A DNA stretch of 10,526 bases from JBAVEL01 sp049587715 (GCA_049587715.1 JBAVEL010000125.1:1-10526), one strand, 5' to 3'; counted from the stretch's first letter, positions 1 to 7,735 are shown. Notes: generated by a model from the sequence alone, not told the origin. Program-made: numbers and translations.

Positions 1-1128
1 GACCAGAGGGACCAGCGGGAGCCGGTAGCGGGATTCCGCGTGGAGAGCCGCCGCCGCAAGCGAGAAGAACAGGACGGCCCCCGCCACCGGCACAAACGCG
101 TGCCGGCGCCGCCAGAGGGCGGCCCACCCCGCGATGGCACACGCGTACAGGCAGTAATCTGCGGCCACGGCCGCCGCCTGGAGCGGCACCGCGTCGTCCC
201 GATGGGCCACCGGATACACCCAGAATATATGGAGCTTCCGGATCGCCCCCGCCACGGCCTGCGCCGGGAATGAGACAATATAGTCCATTCCGACGCGAGC
301 AGCAAGGTTCCCCCGTTCCACTTCGGAGAGGAGGTCGGGGGAGGTGACGCCGCGGCGGAGGGCCTGCTCTTTGAACCAGACCTGAAACCCGGGCCTGGTG
401 CTCCAGGTGCCTGTGGCGTAGGGGTTGTTTCCGATCAGAAGGGAATGCCCTCCCCAGGAGGAGATGGGAACCAGCGTCCCGTGCACCGCGTAGTTACGGA
501 CAATCCAGGGAGCCGTGACCAGACAGAAGGCCAGAACGGAGGCCCACGCCGGCGCGGAGCGCCTGAGCTTCAGCGCGATACACACCGCAAGGAACGGGAA
601 GTAGCCGGCATACACGGCCCGGGTCAGGGCAGCCAGACCCCCCAGACATCCCGCGACCACCCCCGCCGCCGTGGAACCCTCCTCCACGGCCCTGCATGCG
701 GCCAGGATCCCCCCCAGGAGGAACAGCATGTAGACGGACTCCGTCTGCAGAACGGAGGAGTATACCACCATCCCGGGAGAGAGGGCGGTCAGGAGGGCCG
801 CCCCCAGGGCAGGGAGCGGATCCCCGAGGAGTCTCCGCGCCAGGCAGAAAGTGAGAAGCACCACACCGCAACCGGCCGCAATATTCACCAGCCGGGCCGG
901 CAGGGTGCCCGAGACCGAGAGGGGGGCAAGCAGGAAAGGAAGGAGGGGGGATCGCATGGAGCGCTCCCCGTTGGAGTCCAGGAAGCCCTCACCCCGGAGG
1001 ATGTTCCCGGCAATGAACAGATACTCCCGCTCGTCGCTTGTCGCCCCTTCCGCGGCAATCCACGGAAGAGCGGCAAGCCGGACGGCAAGAGCCGCTCCCA
1101 GCACCGCCGTCACGGCCCGCCGTGTCAC
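1..1128 (-). CDS. GT39/ArnT-like membrane glycosyltransferase (3' end beyond window)
   Basis: An open frame of 376 codons runs without a stop from GTG at 1128 to the window edge, so the C-terminus is missing. Many hydrophobic stretches (for example residues 57-76, 84-96, 104-120, 154-174, 195-208 and 340-360) mark a polytopic membrane protein. An acidic pair, D32-E33 in TSDEREY, falls in the first extracytoplasmic loop, where PMT/ArnT-type GT-C enzymes keep a catalytic or metal-binding acid. Other family-like landmarks are APWIVRNY (205-212), a GNNP motif (233-236) and ESRYRLPLVPLV (365-376). Enzymes of this family move a sugar from a polyprenyl-phosphate donor to lipid, glycan or protein outside the cytoplasmic membrane; the acceptor here cannot be told. 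The GTG overlaps the purD stop by 4 bases (GTGA), indicating translational coupling. No strong Shine-Dalgarno is visible, and no ATG precedes it in frame. The family call is firm and the specificity unknown. Confidence 0.82.
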   Translation of the reverse strand, partial: MTRRAVTAVLGAALAVRLAALPWIAAEGATSDEREYLFIAGNILRGEGFLDSNGERSMRSPLLPFLLAPLSVSGTLPARLVNIAAGCGVVLLTFCLARRLLGDPLPALGAALLTALSPGMVVYSSVLQTESVYMLFLLGGILAACRAVEEGSTAAGVVAGCLGGLAALTRAVYAGYFPFLAVCIALKLRRSAPAWASVLAFCLVTAPWIVRNYAVHGTLVPISSWGGHSLLIGNNPYATGTWSTRPGFQVWFKEQALRRGVTSPDLLSEVERGNLAARVGMDYIVSFPAQAVAGAIRKLHIFWVYPVAHRDDAVPLQAAAVAADYCLYACAIAGWAALWRRRHAFVPVAGAVLFFSLAAAALHAESRYRLPLVPLV

Positions 1129-2432
1129 GCCGCCCCGGGTTCGGGGGGAAGGGGTCGCCCTGCGATGTCCTTCCGGAAGTGCATTCCTCGGAAGTGGACC
1201 CGTCCCACAGCATCATAGGCGGCCTTCCGGACCTCGGGGATCCCCCCGTGAAGGTCGTAGGCCGTGATTCCCAGCACCCTCCCTCCAGCGGCGAGAACCC
1301 CGTCTCGAGAAGCCCTCGTACCGCCATGAAAGACCACCACACCGGGTGTATGCGCGAGCAGGTCCAGCCCCTGTATCGGCTCCTCGGCGGCCACCTGTCC
1401 AGGGTACCCCGCGGAGCAGAGCACAACGCACACGGCGGAACCGGAAACCGGCAGGGCAGGGGGAAGGCGGAGCCGGTCCAGACAACCGGAGGAGGCCGCC
1501 ATGAGAAGCTCCGCAAGGTCCGTCTCCAGAAGAGGGAGGACAACCTGGGTTTCGGGATCTCCGAAGCGGCAGTTGTATTCCACCACACGGGGGCCCCGCG
1601 TGGTCAGCATCAGGCCGATGTAGAGACAGCCGACAAAGGGGTGGCCCTCCCGCGCCATTCCCCCCAGCGTAGGCTCCAGGATGTCCCGCCGGACTGTTTC
1701 CATCATGGGACCCGTCAGGCCGGGAGACGGGGCAAACGCCCCCATCCCGCCCGTGTTCGGCCCGCGGTCGCCGTCCGCGGCGCGCTTGTGGTCCTGGGCG
1801 GACGCAAGGCAGACAGCCCGTTCGCCGTCGCAGACGGCGAGGAGGGATGCCTCCGTTCCCTCCAGATACTCCTCCACCAGCACCCGGTCCCCCGCCTCTC
1901 CGAACACCCGCTGTTCCATCATTGCACGGAGGGCCCGTTCCGCCTCCCCCGTGTCCATACACACGGACACCCCTTTGCCCGAGGCCAGGCCGTCCGCCTT
2001 CAGGACCACCGGCAGGGCGGCCCGGCGCAGGTACCGCAGGGCCTCCTCCAGACCGCCGGCCTCGAAGGTCCTGTACCCGGATGTGGGAATCCGGTGCCGG
2101 GCCATGAACTCCTTTGCGAAGGCCTTGCTCCATTCGAGGCGGGCGGCAAGGCGGTCCGGCCCGAACACCTTCAGGCCCGCTGCCCGCAGGAAGTCGGAGA
2201 GACCCTCGGCCAGCGGCTGCTCGGGTCCCACGACCACCAGGTCCACGGCGTGGCGGAGGGCCGCAGCGCGCACACCCTCCCTGTCCGAAAGAGGCACCGG
2301 GAGGCACAGGGCCGTTTCCCCGATGCCGGGGTTTCCGGGAGCCGCCAGAACCCGCTCCACCTGCGGACTCCGGCCCAGCTTCCAGACGAGAGCATGCTCC
2401 CGCCCTCCCGAACCCAGGACAAGGATTCTCAT
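1125..2432 (-). CDS. purD: Phosphoribosylamine--glycine ligase (GAR synthetase)
   Basis: This cytoplasmic enzyme joins 5-phosphoribosylamine and glycine with ATP hydrolysis, the second step of de novo purine synthesis. The 435 residues match the usual length of about 420-430. The N-terminal domain opens with MRILVLGSGGREHALVWKL and carries VVGPEQPLAEGL (67-78). The ATP-grasp region has PVVLKADGLASGKGV (141-155), VLVEEYLEGTEASLL (184-198), the QDHKRAADGDRGPNTGGMGA segment (213-232) and the metal/ATP-binding VEYNCRFGDPETQ (284-296). The C-terminal PurD domain contains the YDAVGRVHFRGMHFRKDI segment (406-423). No key motif is missing. Its ATG overlaps the stop of the upstream glycosyltransferase by 4 bases (ATGA), and its own stop overlaps the next start by 4 bases, so it is an internal operon gene. 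Sharing an operon with guaB suggests joint control of purine supply, though no purine riboswitch or PurR-like site is apparent. Confidence 0.97.
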   Translation of the reverse strand: MRILVLGSGGREHALVWKLGRSPQVERVLAAPGNPGIGETALCLPVPLSDREGVRAAALRHAVDLVVVGPEQPLAEGLSDFLRAAGLKVFGPDRLAARLEWSKAFAKEFMARHRIPTSGYRTFEAGGLEEALRYLRRAALPVVLKADGLASGKGVSVCMDTGEAERALRAMMEQRVFGEAGDRVLVEEYLEGTEASLLAVCDGERAVCLASAQDHKRAADGDRGPNTGGMGAFAPSPGLTGPMMETVRRDILEPTLGGMAREGHPFVGCLYIGLMLTTRGPRVVEYNCRFGDPETQVVLPLLETDLAELLMAASSGCLDRLRLPPALPVSGSAVCVVLCSAGYPGQVAAEEPIQGLDLLAHTPGVVVFHGGTRASRDGVLAAGGRVLGITAYDLHGGIPEVRKAAYDAVGRVHFRGMHFRKDIAGRPLPPEPGAA

Positions 2433-3718
2433 GCCGAAGGGTCAAACAGCCCGTTAAAGATCCTGACCAGGTCTCCCGTCAGCTTCCTGCGGTCGAACCT
2501 CCCCCTGAACCCGGGAGCAGGAACCGGAAGCTCCCCCCGCTCGTAGCGGGCGAGGGCCTCCAGAAGCGCCGCTCTCATCTGGGGCACACTCCCCGGCTCC
2601 ACCACCTTGCCCCCGGCTTCCAGGACCGTCTGGCGCACGAATCCTTCGGGTGCCGATCCGAGGATGGATCTGCCGGCCCCGATGTACTCGTAGAGCTTCC
2701 CGGGAGAGCTGAACTCATCGCCCACCACCAGCCAGAGCAGGTCCGCCTTCCGGAGCCGGGAAATGCACTCCCGGTGGGGCACGTAGCCGGTCACCTCCAC
2801 CACATCTCCCAGGCCGAGCCGCTGCATCAGGCGGGTATGCTCCTCCCGGACGGTCCCCAGGAAGACCGCCCGTATCCGTCCCCGCAGACCCGGCCGTTCC
2901 TTCAGGATGCCGGCCAGGGCGTGCAGGAGCTGGTCCGGCCTGCGGTCCTCCCAGAACACCCCGGCATAGGCGATCGTCATGGGCCGTTCCTCCCGCTTCC
3001 CCGGCACGGGAACCGGAAGGCCCTCGAAATCCTCCGGGTCGTACCCCTGGGGGATGATGTCCACATCCCTGTAGCCCAGGAAGGGATACCGCTGCAGGAG
3101 GGATTCCTTGACGCGCCGGTTGGTGGTCACCACGTGGCTGCTGGAGCGGAGGGCGCTCCGCTCCAGGGCCCGGTGCCCCATGCGGTGGGCCGGGGAAGCA
3201 TAGAACCTGAAAGGATAGTCACACCACGAATCCCGGTAGTCAAAGACCAGCGGCCTGTTGATCCGCTCCTTCAGGTCCCGTCCGATCAGAAACGACGTGA
3301 ACGGGGGAGCGGTGCAGAAGATGAGGTCAAACGGCGTCTCGGCATGGAGGGCAAGGGCCCGCCGGAGCGCGGGGCGCCTCCAGCCGATCTTGTTGTCCGG
3401 AATGAAAAGCGCATCGCTCAGACGGGAGAGCCACTTGCGCGTCCGCTCGGAGGGCATCCGCACCGCCTCACCACGCGCCAGGTAGCGCCCGGGGCCCGCG
3501 CCTCCTGTCCGCACGATCCGGACGGCCGGTGAAGAGAGCTCCTCCAGCAGCGAAGGGTCCTGCGCGTAGTAACCCACGCCGTCCACGGTCAGTACCGTGG
3601 GGTGCCATCCGTACTCCGGCAGGTACTTGACAAACTTGGAGGAACGCTGGACCCCGCTCAATCCCATCGGGGGAAAGTAGTAGGCAACGACGAGGACTCT
3701 CCGGATATGCTCGGACAA
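2429..3718 (-). CDS. GT4-like GT-B glycosyltransferase
   Basis: This 429-residue protein is probably a cytoplasmic or membrane-associated sugar transferase of the GT-B fold. The N-terminal half opens with VLVVAYYFPP, then a GVQRSSKFVKYLPEYGW stretch (22-38), typical of family-4-like enzymes. DYRDSWCDYP (160-169) and IIPQGYDPEDF (221-231) are further landmarks of this group. The C-terminal donor-binding half has TIAYAGVFWEDRRPD (248-262), VEVTGYVPHRECI (307-319) and KLYEYIGAGRSILG (341-354), the variant of the usual E-x7-E donor-sugar region. There is no signal peptide. The start is TTG at 3718. It is the only usable start codon between the in-frame stop of the upstream peptidase gene (9-base gap) and the conserved N-terminus. 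Neighbouring a GT39-type enzyme suggests a role in building a surface or lipid-linked glycan. Donor and acceptor are unknown. Confidence 0.87.
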   Translation of the reverse strand: MSEHIRRVLVVAYYFPPMGLSGVQRSSKFVKYLPEYGWHPTVLTVDGVGYYAQDPSLLEELSSPAVRIVRTGGAGPGRYLARGEAVRMPSERTRKWLSRLSDALFIPDNKIGWRRPALRRALALHAETPFDLIFCTAPPFTSFLIGRDLKERINRPLVFDYRDSWCDYPFRFYASPAHRMGHRALERSALRSSSHVVTTNRRVKESLLQRYPFLGYRDVDIIPQGYDPEDFEGLPVPVPGKREERPMTIAYAGVFWEDRRPDQLLHALAGILKERPGLRGRIRAVFLGTVREEHTRLMQRLGLGDVVEVTGYVPHRECISRLRKADLLWLVVGDEFSSPGKLYEYIGAGRSILGSAPEGFVRQTVLEAGGKVVEPGSVPQMRAALLEALARYERGELPVPAPGFRGRFDRRKLTGDLVRIFNGLFDPSA

Positions 3719-3727
3719 GCGGGGGCC

Positions 3728-4798
3728 CTACGTGATGGTGAGGTCTCTGGGCGCGCGGGTGAGCACCTCGCAGCCATCCTCCAGCAGGAGAATGTCGTCC
3801 TCAATCCGCACGCCGCCGAATCCGGGGACATACAGCCCGGGTTCGATCGTGATGACGGACCCCGCCTCCAGGCATTCATCGCTCATCCAGGAAACCCTCG
3901 GGATCTCGTGCACCTCCAGACCCAGGCCGTGTCCCAGGGAGTGGACCACGTACTGGGCAAACCCAGAGTGCTTCAGGCGTTTCCTGGCCACCATGTCCAG
4001 CTCCCGGGCGGCCATCCCCCCCCGCGCCGCCTCGATGGCGGCCGTTTGCGCATCCAGAACCGCCCGGTGAAGCTTCCTGGCCCGTTCCGGGAGCCGCCCC
4101 ACACCCAGGGTCCGGGTCAGGTCGCTGCAGTAACCGTCCACGCGGCAGCCAAAGTCCAGGATGACCAGATCCCCGGACCGGATCTTCCGGGATGTGGGAC
4201 GGGCATGAGGCAGGGCGCCCCGCCACCCGCTCGCCACGATCGGCTCGAACGCGTCCCCGTCGGCCCCGTGTCGCCTCAGGAGATAGGAGATCTCGGAGGC
4301 GATGTCCGCTTCGCGCGCGCCCGCAACAACCCGGGAAACAACCCGTCCAAACACGGCATCGGCAATCCTGGCCGCCTCCCGGATGGAGGCCAGCTCCGGG
4401 GGGGTCTTCCTCACCAGCAGACCCTCCAGAACGCCCGCCGTCGGCACAAACCGGATCCCCGGGAAGTGCCGCCGGAAGGCCCGGACCTGTGCGTGGGAAA
4501 GGTGCTCCTCTTCGAAGGCGGCCCTCCGGATGCGACCCAGAAGCGAGCGCCCGGCCGACGCTTCGATCAGGGAGGAGGAAACGACGGTTCTGCGGAAGCC
4601 CCGCACCTCCTCCCTGCTCTGGAGCGCATACCGTCCGTCGGTAAGGAACTCGGCCCCCCGCGACCGGATGATACAGAGGGCATGGGATCCGGAGAAGCCG
4701 CTGAGGGCCCGGATGTGCGCGGGACGGGAGACAATGAACGCCCCGCATCCCCTCCGGCGCATGATGGCGCGGAGGGAGGAGAGACGCTGACGGCTCAT
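3728..4798 (-). CDS. M24 family aminopeptidase (Xaa-Pro dipeptidase/aminopeptidase type)
   Basis: The product is a cytoplasmic dinuclear-metal peptidase of the pita-bread fold, about 356 residues from the ATG used here. A shorter N-terminal creatinase-like domain (about residues 1-125, with SGFSGSHA and the LTDGRY motif) precedes the M24 catalytic domain. All five metal ligands are visible: D215 and D226 (LDFG...YCSDLTRT), H290 (HGLGLEVHE), E319 (TIEPGLY) and E333 (RIEDD). This matches the PepP/PepQ group, which removes residues next to proline; exact substrate and gene name cannot be set by eye. Two starts are possible. GTG at 4813 overlaps the guaB stop as GTGA but has no ribosome site. ATG at 4798 has GAGG nine bases upstream and is preferred, although the longer form adds only five residues. 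It lies 11 bases after guaB and 9 before the glycosyltransferase gene. Confidence 0.92.
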   Translation of the reverse strand: MSRQRLSSLRAIMRRRGCGAFIVSRPAHIRALSGFSGSHALCIIRSRGAEFLTDGRYALQSREEVRGFRRTVVSSSLIEASAGRSLLGRIRRAAFEEEHLSHAQVRAFRRHFPGIRFVPTAGVLEGLLVRKTPPELASIREAARIADAVFGRVVSRVVAGAREADIASEISYLLRRHGADGDAFEPIVASGWRGALPHARPTSRKIRSGDLVILDFGCRVDGYCSDLTRTLGVGRLPERARKLHRAVLDAQTAAIEAARGGMAARELDMVARKRLKHSGFAQYVVHSLGHGLGLEVHEIPRVSWMSDECLEAGSVITIEPGLYVPGFGGVRIEDDILLLEDGCEVLTRAPRDLTIT

Positions 4799-4809
4799 GG
4801 CAGGCGGCC

Positions 4810-6300
4810 TCACGTGTGGTAGTTGGGGGCCTCCTTGGTGATGATGACGTCATGAGGATGCGACTCGCGCAGGCCTGCATGCGACATCCGGATGAAGCGC
4901 CCGCGCCGCTGGAGGCGGGGAATCGTCGGGGCGCCGCAATAGCCCATGGCCGCCCGCAGCCCCCCCATCATCTGGTGGACGACGTCTTCCAGCGGACCCT
5001 TGTACGGAACCCGCCCCTCGATCCCTTCGGGGACGAGTTTCTGCAGGTCCTCCTCGGCGTCCTGGAAATACCGGTCTCTGCTTCCCCCACGCATGGCTTC
5101 CAGCGAGCCCATGCCCCGGTACACCTTGTAGGTGCGTCCTTCGTACAGGACCTTCTCGCCGGGAGATTCGTCCACCCCGGCGAACAGGCCGCCGATCATG
5201 ACGCTGTCCGCCCCGGCCGCTATCGCCTTGGCAATGTCGCCGGTCTGCCGGATGCCTCCGTCTGCAATCACGGGCACCCCCGCCCTGCGAGCCACCCGCG
5301 CGCAGGCCATCACCGCCGTGACCTGGGGAACCCCCACACCCGCCACCACGCGGGTCGTGCAGATGGACCCGGGTCCGATGCCCACCTTCACCGCATCCAC
5401 CCCTGCCCGGATCAGATCCCGCGCCGCCTCGCCGGTCCCGATGTTTCCCGCCACCAGTTCCATCTCCGGGAACTTCCTGCGGAGTCCCTTGACCGTCTCC
5501 AGCACTCCACGGGAATGCCCGTGCGCGGTGTCCACCACCACGAAATCGGCCCCTGCTTTCAACAGGGACCGCACCCGCTCCGCCGTGTCACCCGCCACCC
5601 CCACGGCCGCCCCCACACGCAGCCGTCCGTGTTCATCCTTGCACGCGTGCGGATACCGGCGCTTCTTCTGAATATCCTTGAACGTGATCAGACCGCGCAG
5701 GATCCCGGCCCGGTCGATCACCGGCAGCTTCTCGATCTTGTGTTTCTGCAGAATCCTCCCGGCCTGCTCCAGGAGGGTCCCCACCGGCGCCGTCACGAGC
5801 GGCGCCTTTGTCATGACCCGCTCCACGAGGCGGTCCTCGTCGGACTCGAAGCGCAGATCCCTGTGCGTGATGATGCCGAGCAGGAGCCCCCCCTCTCCCA
5901 CCACCGGTATGCCCGAGATCCGGTACTTGTTCATCAGCCGCAGCACGTCCCGGATGCGCTGATCCGGGCGGACGGTCACCGGATCACGGACCATCCCGCT
6001 CTCCGACCGCTTCACGCAATCCACCTCCTCCACCTGCCGGGCGACGGGCATGTTCCTGTGGAGCACGCCCACCCCCCCCAGTCGCGCGAGGGCAATCGCC
6101 AGGGCCGATTCGGTCACGGTGTCCATGGCCGCGCTGATGAGGGGAATCTGGAGCCGGATGGAGCGTGTAAGTCGTGTTTCCAGGACCGCCTCACGCGGAA
6201 GAACGGAGGAACGCGAGGGAATGAGCAGGACATCGTCGAAGGTGAGCGCGTCGCCCTCCACCTTCCGGGCACCGCTCGAATGCGTGCGTCGTGGACCCAT
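4810..6300 (-). CDS. guaB: Inosine-5'-monophosphate dehydrogenase
   Basis: GuaB oxidises IMP to XMP with NAD+, the committed step to GMP. The (beta/alpha)8 barrel begins with GDALTFDDVLLIPSRSSVLP (16-35). It is interrupted by two CBS domains (about 100-215) that usually bind adenine or guanine nucleotides for allosteric control. The barrel then resumes with VVVDTAHGHS (254-263). The catalytic loop is GIGPGSICTTRVVAGVGVPQ with Cys314; DGG (347-349) and YRGMGSLEAM (394-403) bind substrate phosphate. The flap carries the Arg410-Tyr411 pair of SRDRYFQ. Length from ATG at 6300 is 496 residues, near the normal 485-490. The frame stays open up to 6357, but that extension would run into the 3' end of the preceding dehydrogenase gene. 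ATG 6300 leaves a 16-base gap with a modest CAGG ribosome site. The protein looks intact and active. Confidence 0.97.
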   Translation of the reverse strand: MGPRRTHSSGARKVEGDALTFDDVLLIPSRSSVLPREAVLETRLTRSIRLQIPLISAAMDTVTESALAIALARLGGVGVLHRNMPVARQVEEVDCVKRSESGMVRDPVTVRPDQRIRDVLRLMNKYRISGIPVVGEGGLLLGIITHRDLRFESDEDRLVERVMTKAPLVTAPVGTLLEQAGRILQKHKIEKLPVIDRAGILRGLITFKDIQKKRRYPHACKDEHGRLRVGAAVGVAGDTAERVRSLLKAGADFVVVDTAHGHSRGVLETVKGLRRKFPEMELVAGNIGTGEAARDLIRAGVDAVKVGIGPGSICTTRVVAGVGVPQVTAVMACARVARRAGVPVIADGGIRQTGDIAKAIAAGADSVMIGGLFAGVDESPGEKVLYEGRTYKVYRGMGSLEAMRGGSRDRYFQDAEEDLQKLVPEGIEGRVPYKGPLEDVVHQMMGGLRAAMGYCGAPTIPRLQRRGRFIRMSHAGLRESHPHDVIITKEAPNYHT

Positions 6301-6316
6301 GCGCCTGCCGATGCTG

Positions 6317-7486
6317 TTAGACGTAGGCCGGGAGGCCCGTGATATCCTCCCCGACAATAAGGGTATGCATCTCGTGCGTGCCTTCGTATGTCAGTACCGA
6401 TTCCAGATTGGCCGCATGGCGCATCACGGGGTACTCACACAGAATGCCGTTGGCTCCCAGGATGGTGCGCGCCTCGCGGGCGATGGAAAGGGCCTGCTGG
6501 ACGGAATCCCGCTTTGCCATTGACACCTGCTGATACCTCAGCGCTCCCGCATCCTTCAGCCGGCCAAGCTGAATGCAGAGGAGCTGGAGCTTGGTGATCT
6601 CGGTGAGCATGCGCACCAGCTTTTCCTGCGTGAGCTGAAACGACGCGATCGGTTTGCCGAACTGAATCCGGGAGCCCGCGTACGCCCGTGCGGCCTCATA
6701 GCATGCCATGGCCGAGCCCAGCGCCCCCCAGGCAATTCCGTAGCGTGCCTGGTTCAGACACTGGAGGGGACAGCGCAGGCCCTCCCCGTTCGGCAGGCGG
6801 GCGGATTCCGGAATGCGCACATCCTCCAGCACCAGTTCGGAGGTTACGGAAGCCCGGAGGGAATGCTTCCCTCTCATCTCGGGGGCGCTGAACCCCGGCG
6901 TTCCCTTCTCCACAAGAAAGCCGTTCACGACACCGTCCAGCTTCGCCCAGACGACGGCCACATCCGCAATGGTGCCGTTGGTGATCCACATCTTGGCGCC
7001 GTTGAGCACGTAGCCCCCGTCCGACCGTTCCGCCCGCGTGAGCATCCCTCCGGGATTGGATCCGAAGTCCGGCTCGGTGAGCCCGAAACAGCCAACCGCT
7101 TCGCCCCGCGCCAGGCGGGGAAGCCATCGCTGTCTCTGCTCCTCGGATCCGAAGGTGAAGATGGGAAACATGACCAGGGCGCTTTGAACGGACGCAAAAC
7201 TCCTGATGCCGCTGTCGCCTCGCTCCAACTCCTGCATCACGAGTCCGTAGGCGACGTTGTTCATCCCCGCTCCGCCGTATGCGGGGGGAAGGGTGGGACC
7301 GAACAGACCCAGCCCGGCCATGACGGGGACAAGCCCGGCGGGGAAGGTGCCCGCGCTGTAGTGTCGTTCGATGACGGGGAGCACCCGGTCCCGGACGAAT
7401 TCCTGCACGGTGTTCCGCACCATGCGTTCCTCCTCGCTGAGCAGGACATCCGCGTGGAAGTAGTCCGTTCCGGGATAACTCTGCAT
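6317..7486 (-). CDS. gcdH: Acyl-CoA dehydrogenase, glutaryl-CoA dehydrogenase type
   Basis: This FAD enzyme of the acyl-CoA dehydrogenase superfamily has 389 residues. It most resembles glutaryl-CoA dehydrogenase, which oxidises and in most aerobes decarboxylates glutaryl-CoA to crotonyl-CoA in lysine, tryptophan and aromatic breakdown. Diagnostic stretches are SVQSALVM (99-106), GCFGLTEP (132-139), WITNGTIAD (167-175), GKHSLRASVT (206-215), ARYGIAWGALG (247-257) and MLTEITKLQLLCIQLGRLKD (293-312). The catalytic base Glu368 lies in TYEGTHEMH. Glu88 and Arg95-Ser96 in ELERGDSGIRS align with human GCDH residues Glu87, Arg94 and Ser95, which recognise the substrate's distal carboxylate. ATG 7486 is preceded by GGGAGAGG, a strong ribosome site. 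A longer frame to 7621 crosses terminator-like hairpins and is rejected. It heads the operon with guaB next, an unusual pairing. Decarboxylating versus non-decarboxylating action cannot be told. Confidence 0.87.
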   Translation of the reverse strand: MQSYPGTDYFHADVLLSEEERMVRNTVQEFVRDRVLPVIERHYSAGTFPAGLVPVMAGLGLFGPTLPPAYGGAGMNNVAYGLVMQELERGDSGIRSFASVQSALVMFPIFTFGSEEQRQRWLPRLARGEAVGCFGLTEPDFGSNPGGMLTRAERSDGGYVLNGAKMWITNGTIADVAVVWAKLDGVVNGFLVEKGTPGFSAPEMRGKHSLRASVTSELVLEDVRIPESARLPNGEGLRCPLQCLNQARYGIAWGALGSAMACYEAARAYAGSRIQFGKPIASFQLTQEKLVRMLTEITKLQLLCIQLGRLKDAGALRYQQVSMAKRDSVQQALSIAREARTILGANGILCEYPVMRHAANLESVLTYEGTHEMHTLIVGEDITGLPAYV

Positions 7487-7516
7487 CGCCTCTCTCCCGA
7501 TATGCACAGGCGGTGG

Positions 7517-7550
7517 AAAAAAGCCCTGTCGAGGAACCTCGGGACAGGGC
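7517..7550 (-). terminator. Intrinsic terminator or attenuator before the gcdH-like gene
   Basis: On the minus strand, GCCCTGTC, CC, GAGG, TT, CCTC, GACAGGGC is followed directly by six Ts. This gives an 8-bp outer stem and a short inner stem separated by a CC bulge, then a T-run, the standard Rho-independent layout. The T-run ends 30 bases before the dehydrogenase ATG. It either ends transcripts from the upstream regulator operon or, if a promoter lies at about 7570-7600, acts as a leader attenuator. Confidence 0.65.
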
Positions 7551-7571
7551 GCTCGCTGTCGATGGTGCCCA

Positions 7572-7600
7572 AAAAACGGGAAAAAGACGCAGAAAGTCAA
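7572..7600 (-). promoter_or_regulatory. Possible promoter for the gcdH-guaB-purD operon
   Basis: On the minus strand TTGACT (7595-7600) is a good -35 hexamer, but the T-rich sequence 17 bases on (GTTTTT, 7572-7577) is a poor -10. The -35 and its flanks (GGTTGACTTTCTGC) are identical to the promoter region of the cheY-like gene. A GC-rich palindrome, CCCGCC-CCG-GGCGGG, abuts the -35 on its upstream side (7601-7615). The site is supported mainly by the shared sequence. Confidence 0.35.
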
Positions 7601-7628
7601 CCCGCCCGGGGCGGGATGCACAAGAGGG

Positions 7629-7659
7629 GGCTGGGCGGACTGGTCAGGTCCGCCCAGCC
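7629..7659. terminator. Perfect 12-bp hairpin downstream of the NtrC-type gene
   Basis: GGCTGGGCGGAC (7629-7640) and GTCCGCCCAGCC (7648-7659) are perfect inverted repeats around a 7-base loop. The position, 81 bases past the regulator stop, suits a transcription end. No clean T-run follows on either strand; on the minus strand CCCTCTTGT follows. It may be a weak or Rho-assisted terminator, or an mRNA 3'-end stabiliser. Confidence 0.45.
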
Positions 7660-7687
7660 TGTTGCGGGGGGAACTGGTGTTACTGGT

Positions 7688-7735
7688 CGTTCCTGTATAC
7701 TGAAGCCGCCCAAAAAAGTTTCAGAGACAGGAACG
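7688..7735. repeat. Imperfect inverted repeat just after the NtrC-type gene
   Basis: CGTTCCTGT (7688-7696) pairs with ACAGGAACG (7727-7735), and inside it CTGAA (7700-7704) pairs with TTCAG (7720-7724). Together these form a roughly 14-bp stem with a small internal loop. It begins 5 bases after the regulator stop codon on the minus strand. The apical loop contains a T6 run when read on that strand. It is probably part of the mRNA 3' end. Confidence 0.5.

Noticed and set aside
1038..2546. Long plus-strand open frame opposite purD
   Set aside because: It is antisense to a full, motif-complete PurD, its translation is rich in Arg/Gly/Pro/His with no recognisable domain, and GC-rich DNA yields such frames.
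2114..3532. 472-codon plus-strand frame opposite purD and the GT4-like gene
   Set aside because: It crosses two real genes on the other strand and shows no domain.
4816..6342. 508-codon plus-strand frame opposite guaB
   Set aside because: It mirrors the guaB coding region exactly, has low-complexity composition and lacks any known motif.
7487..7621. 45-residue N-terminal extension of the acyl-CoA dehydrogenase
   Set aside because: It would translate through the terminator hairpin; ATG 7486 has a strong ribosome site and matches the family N-terminus.
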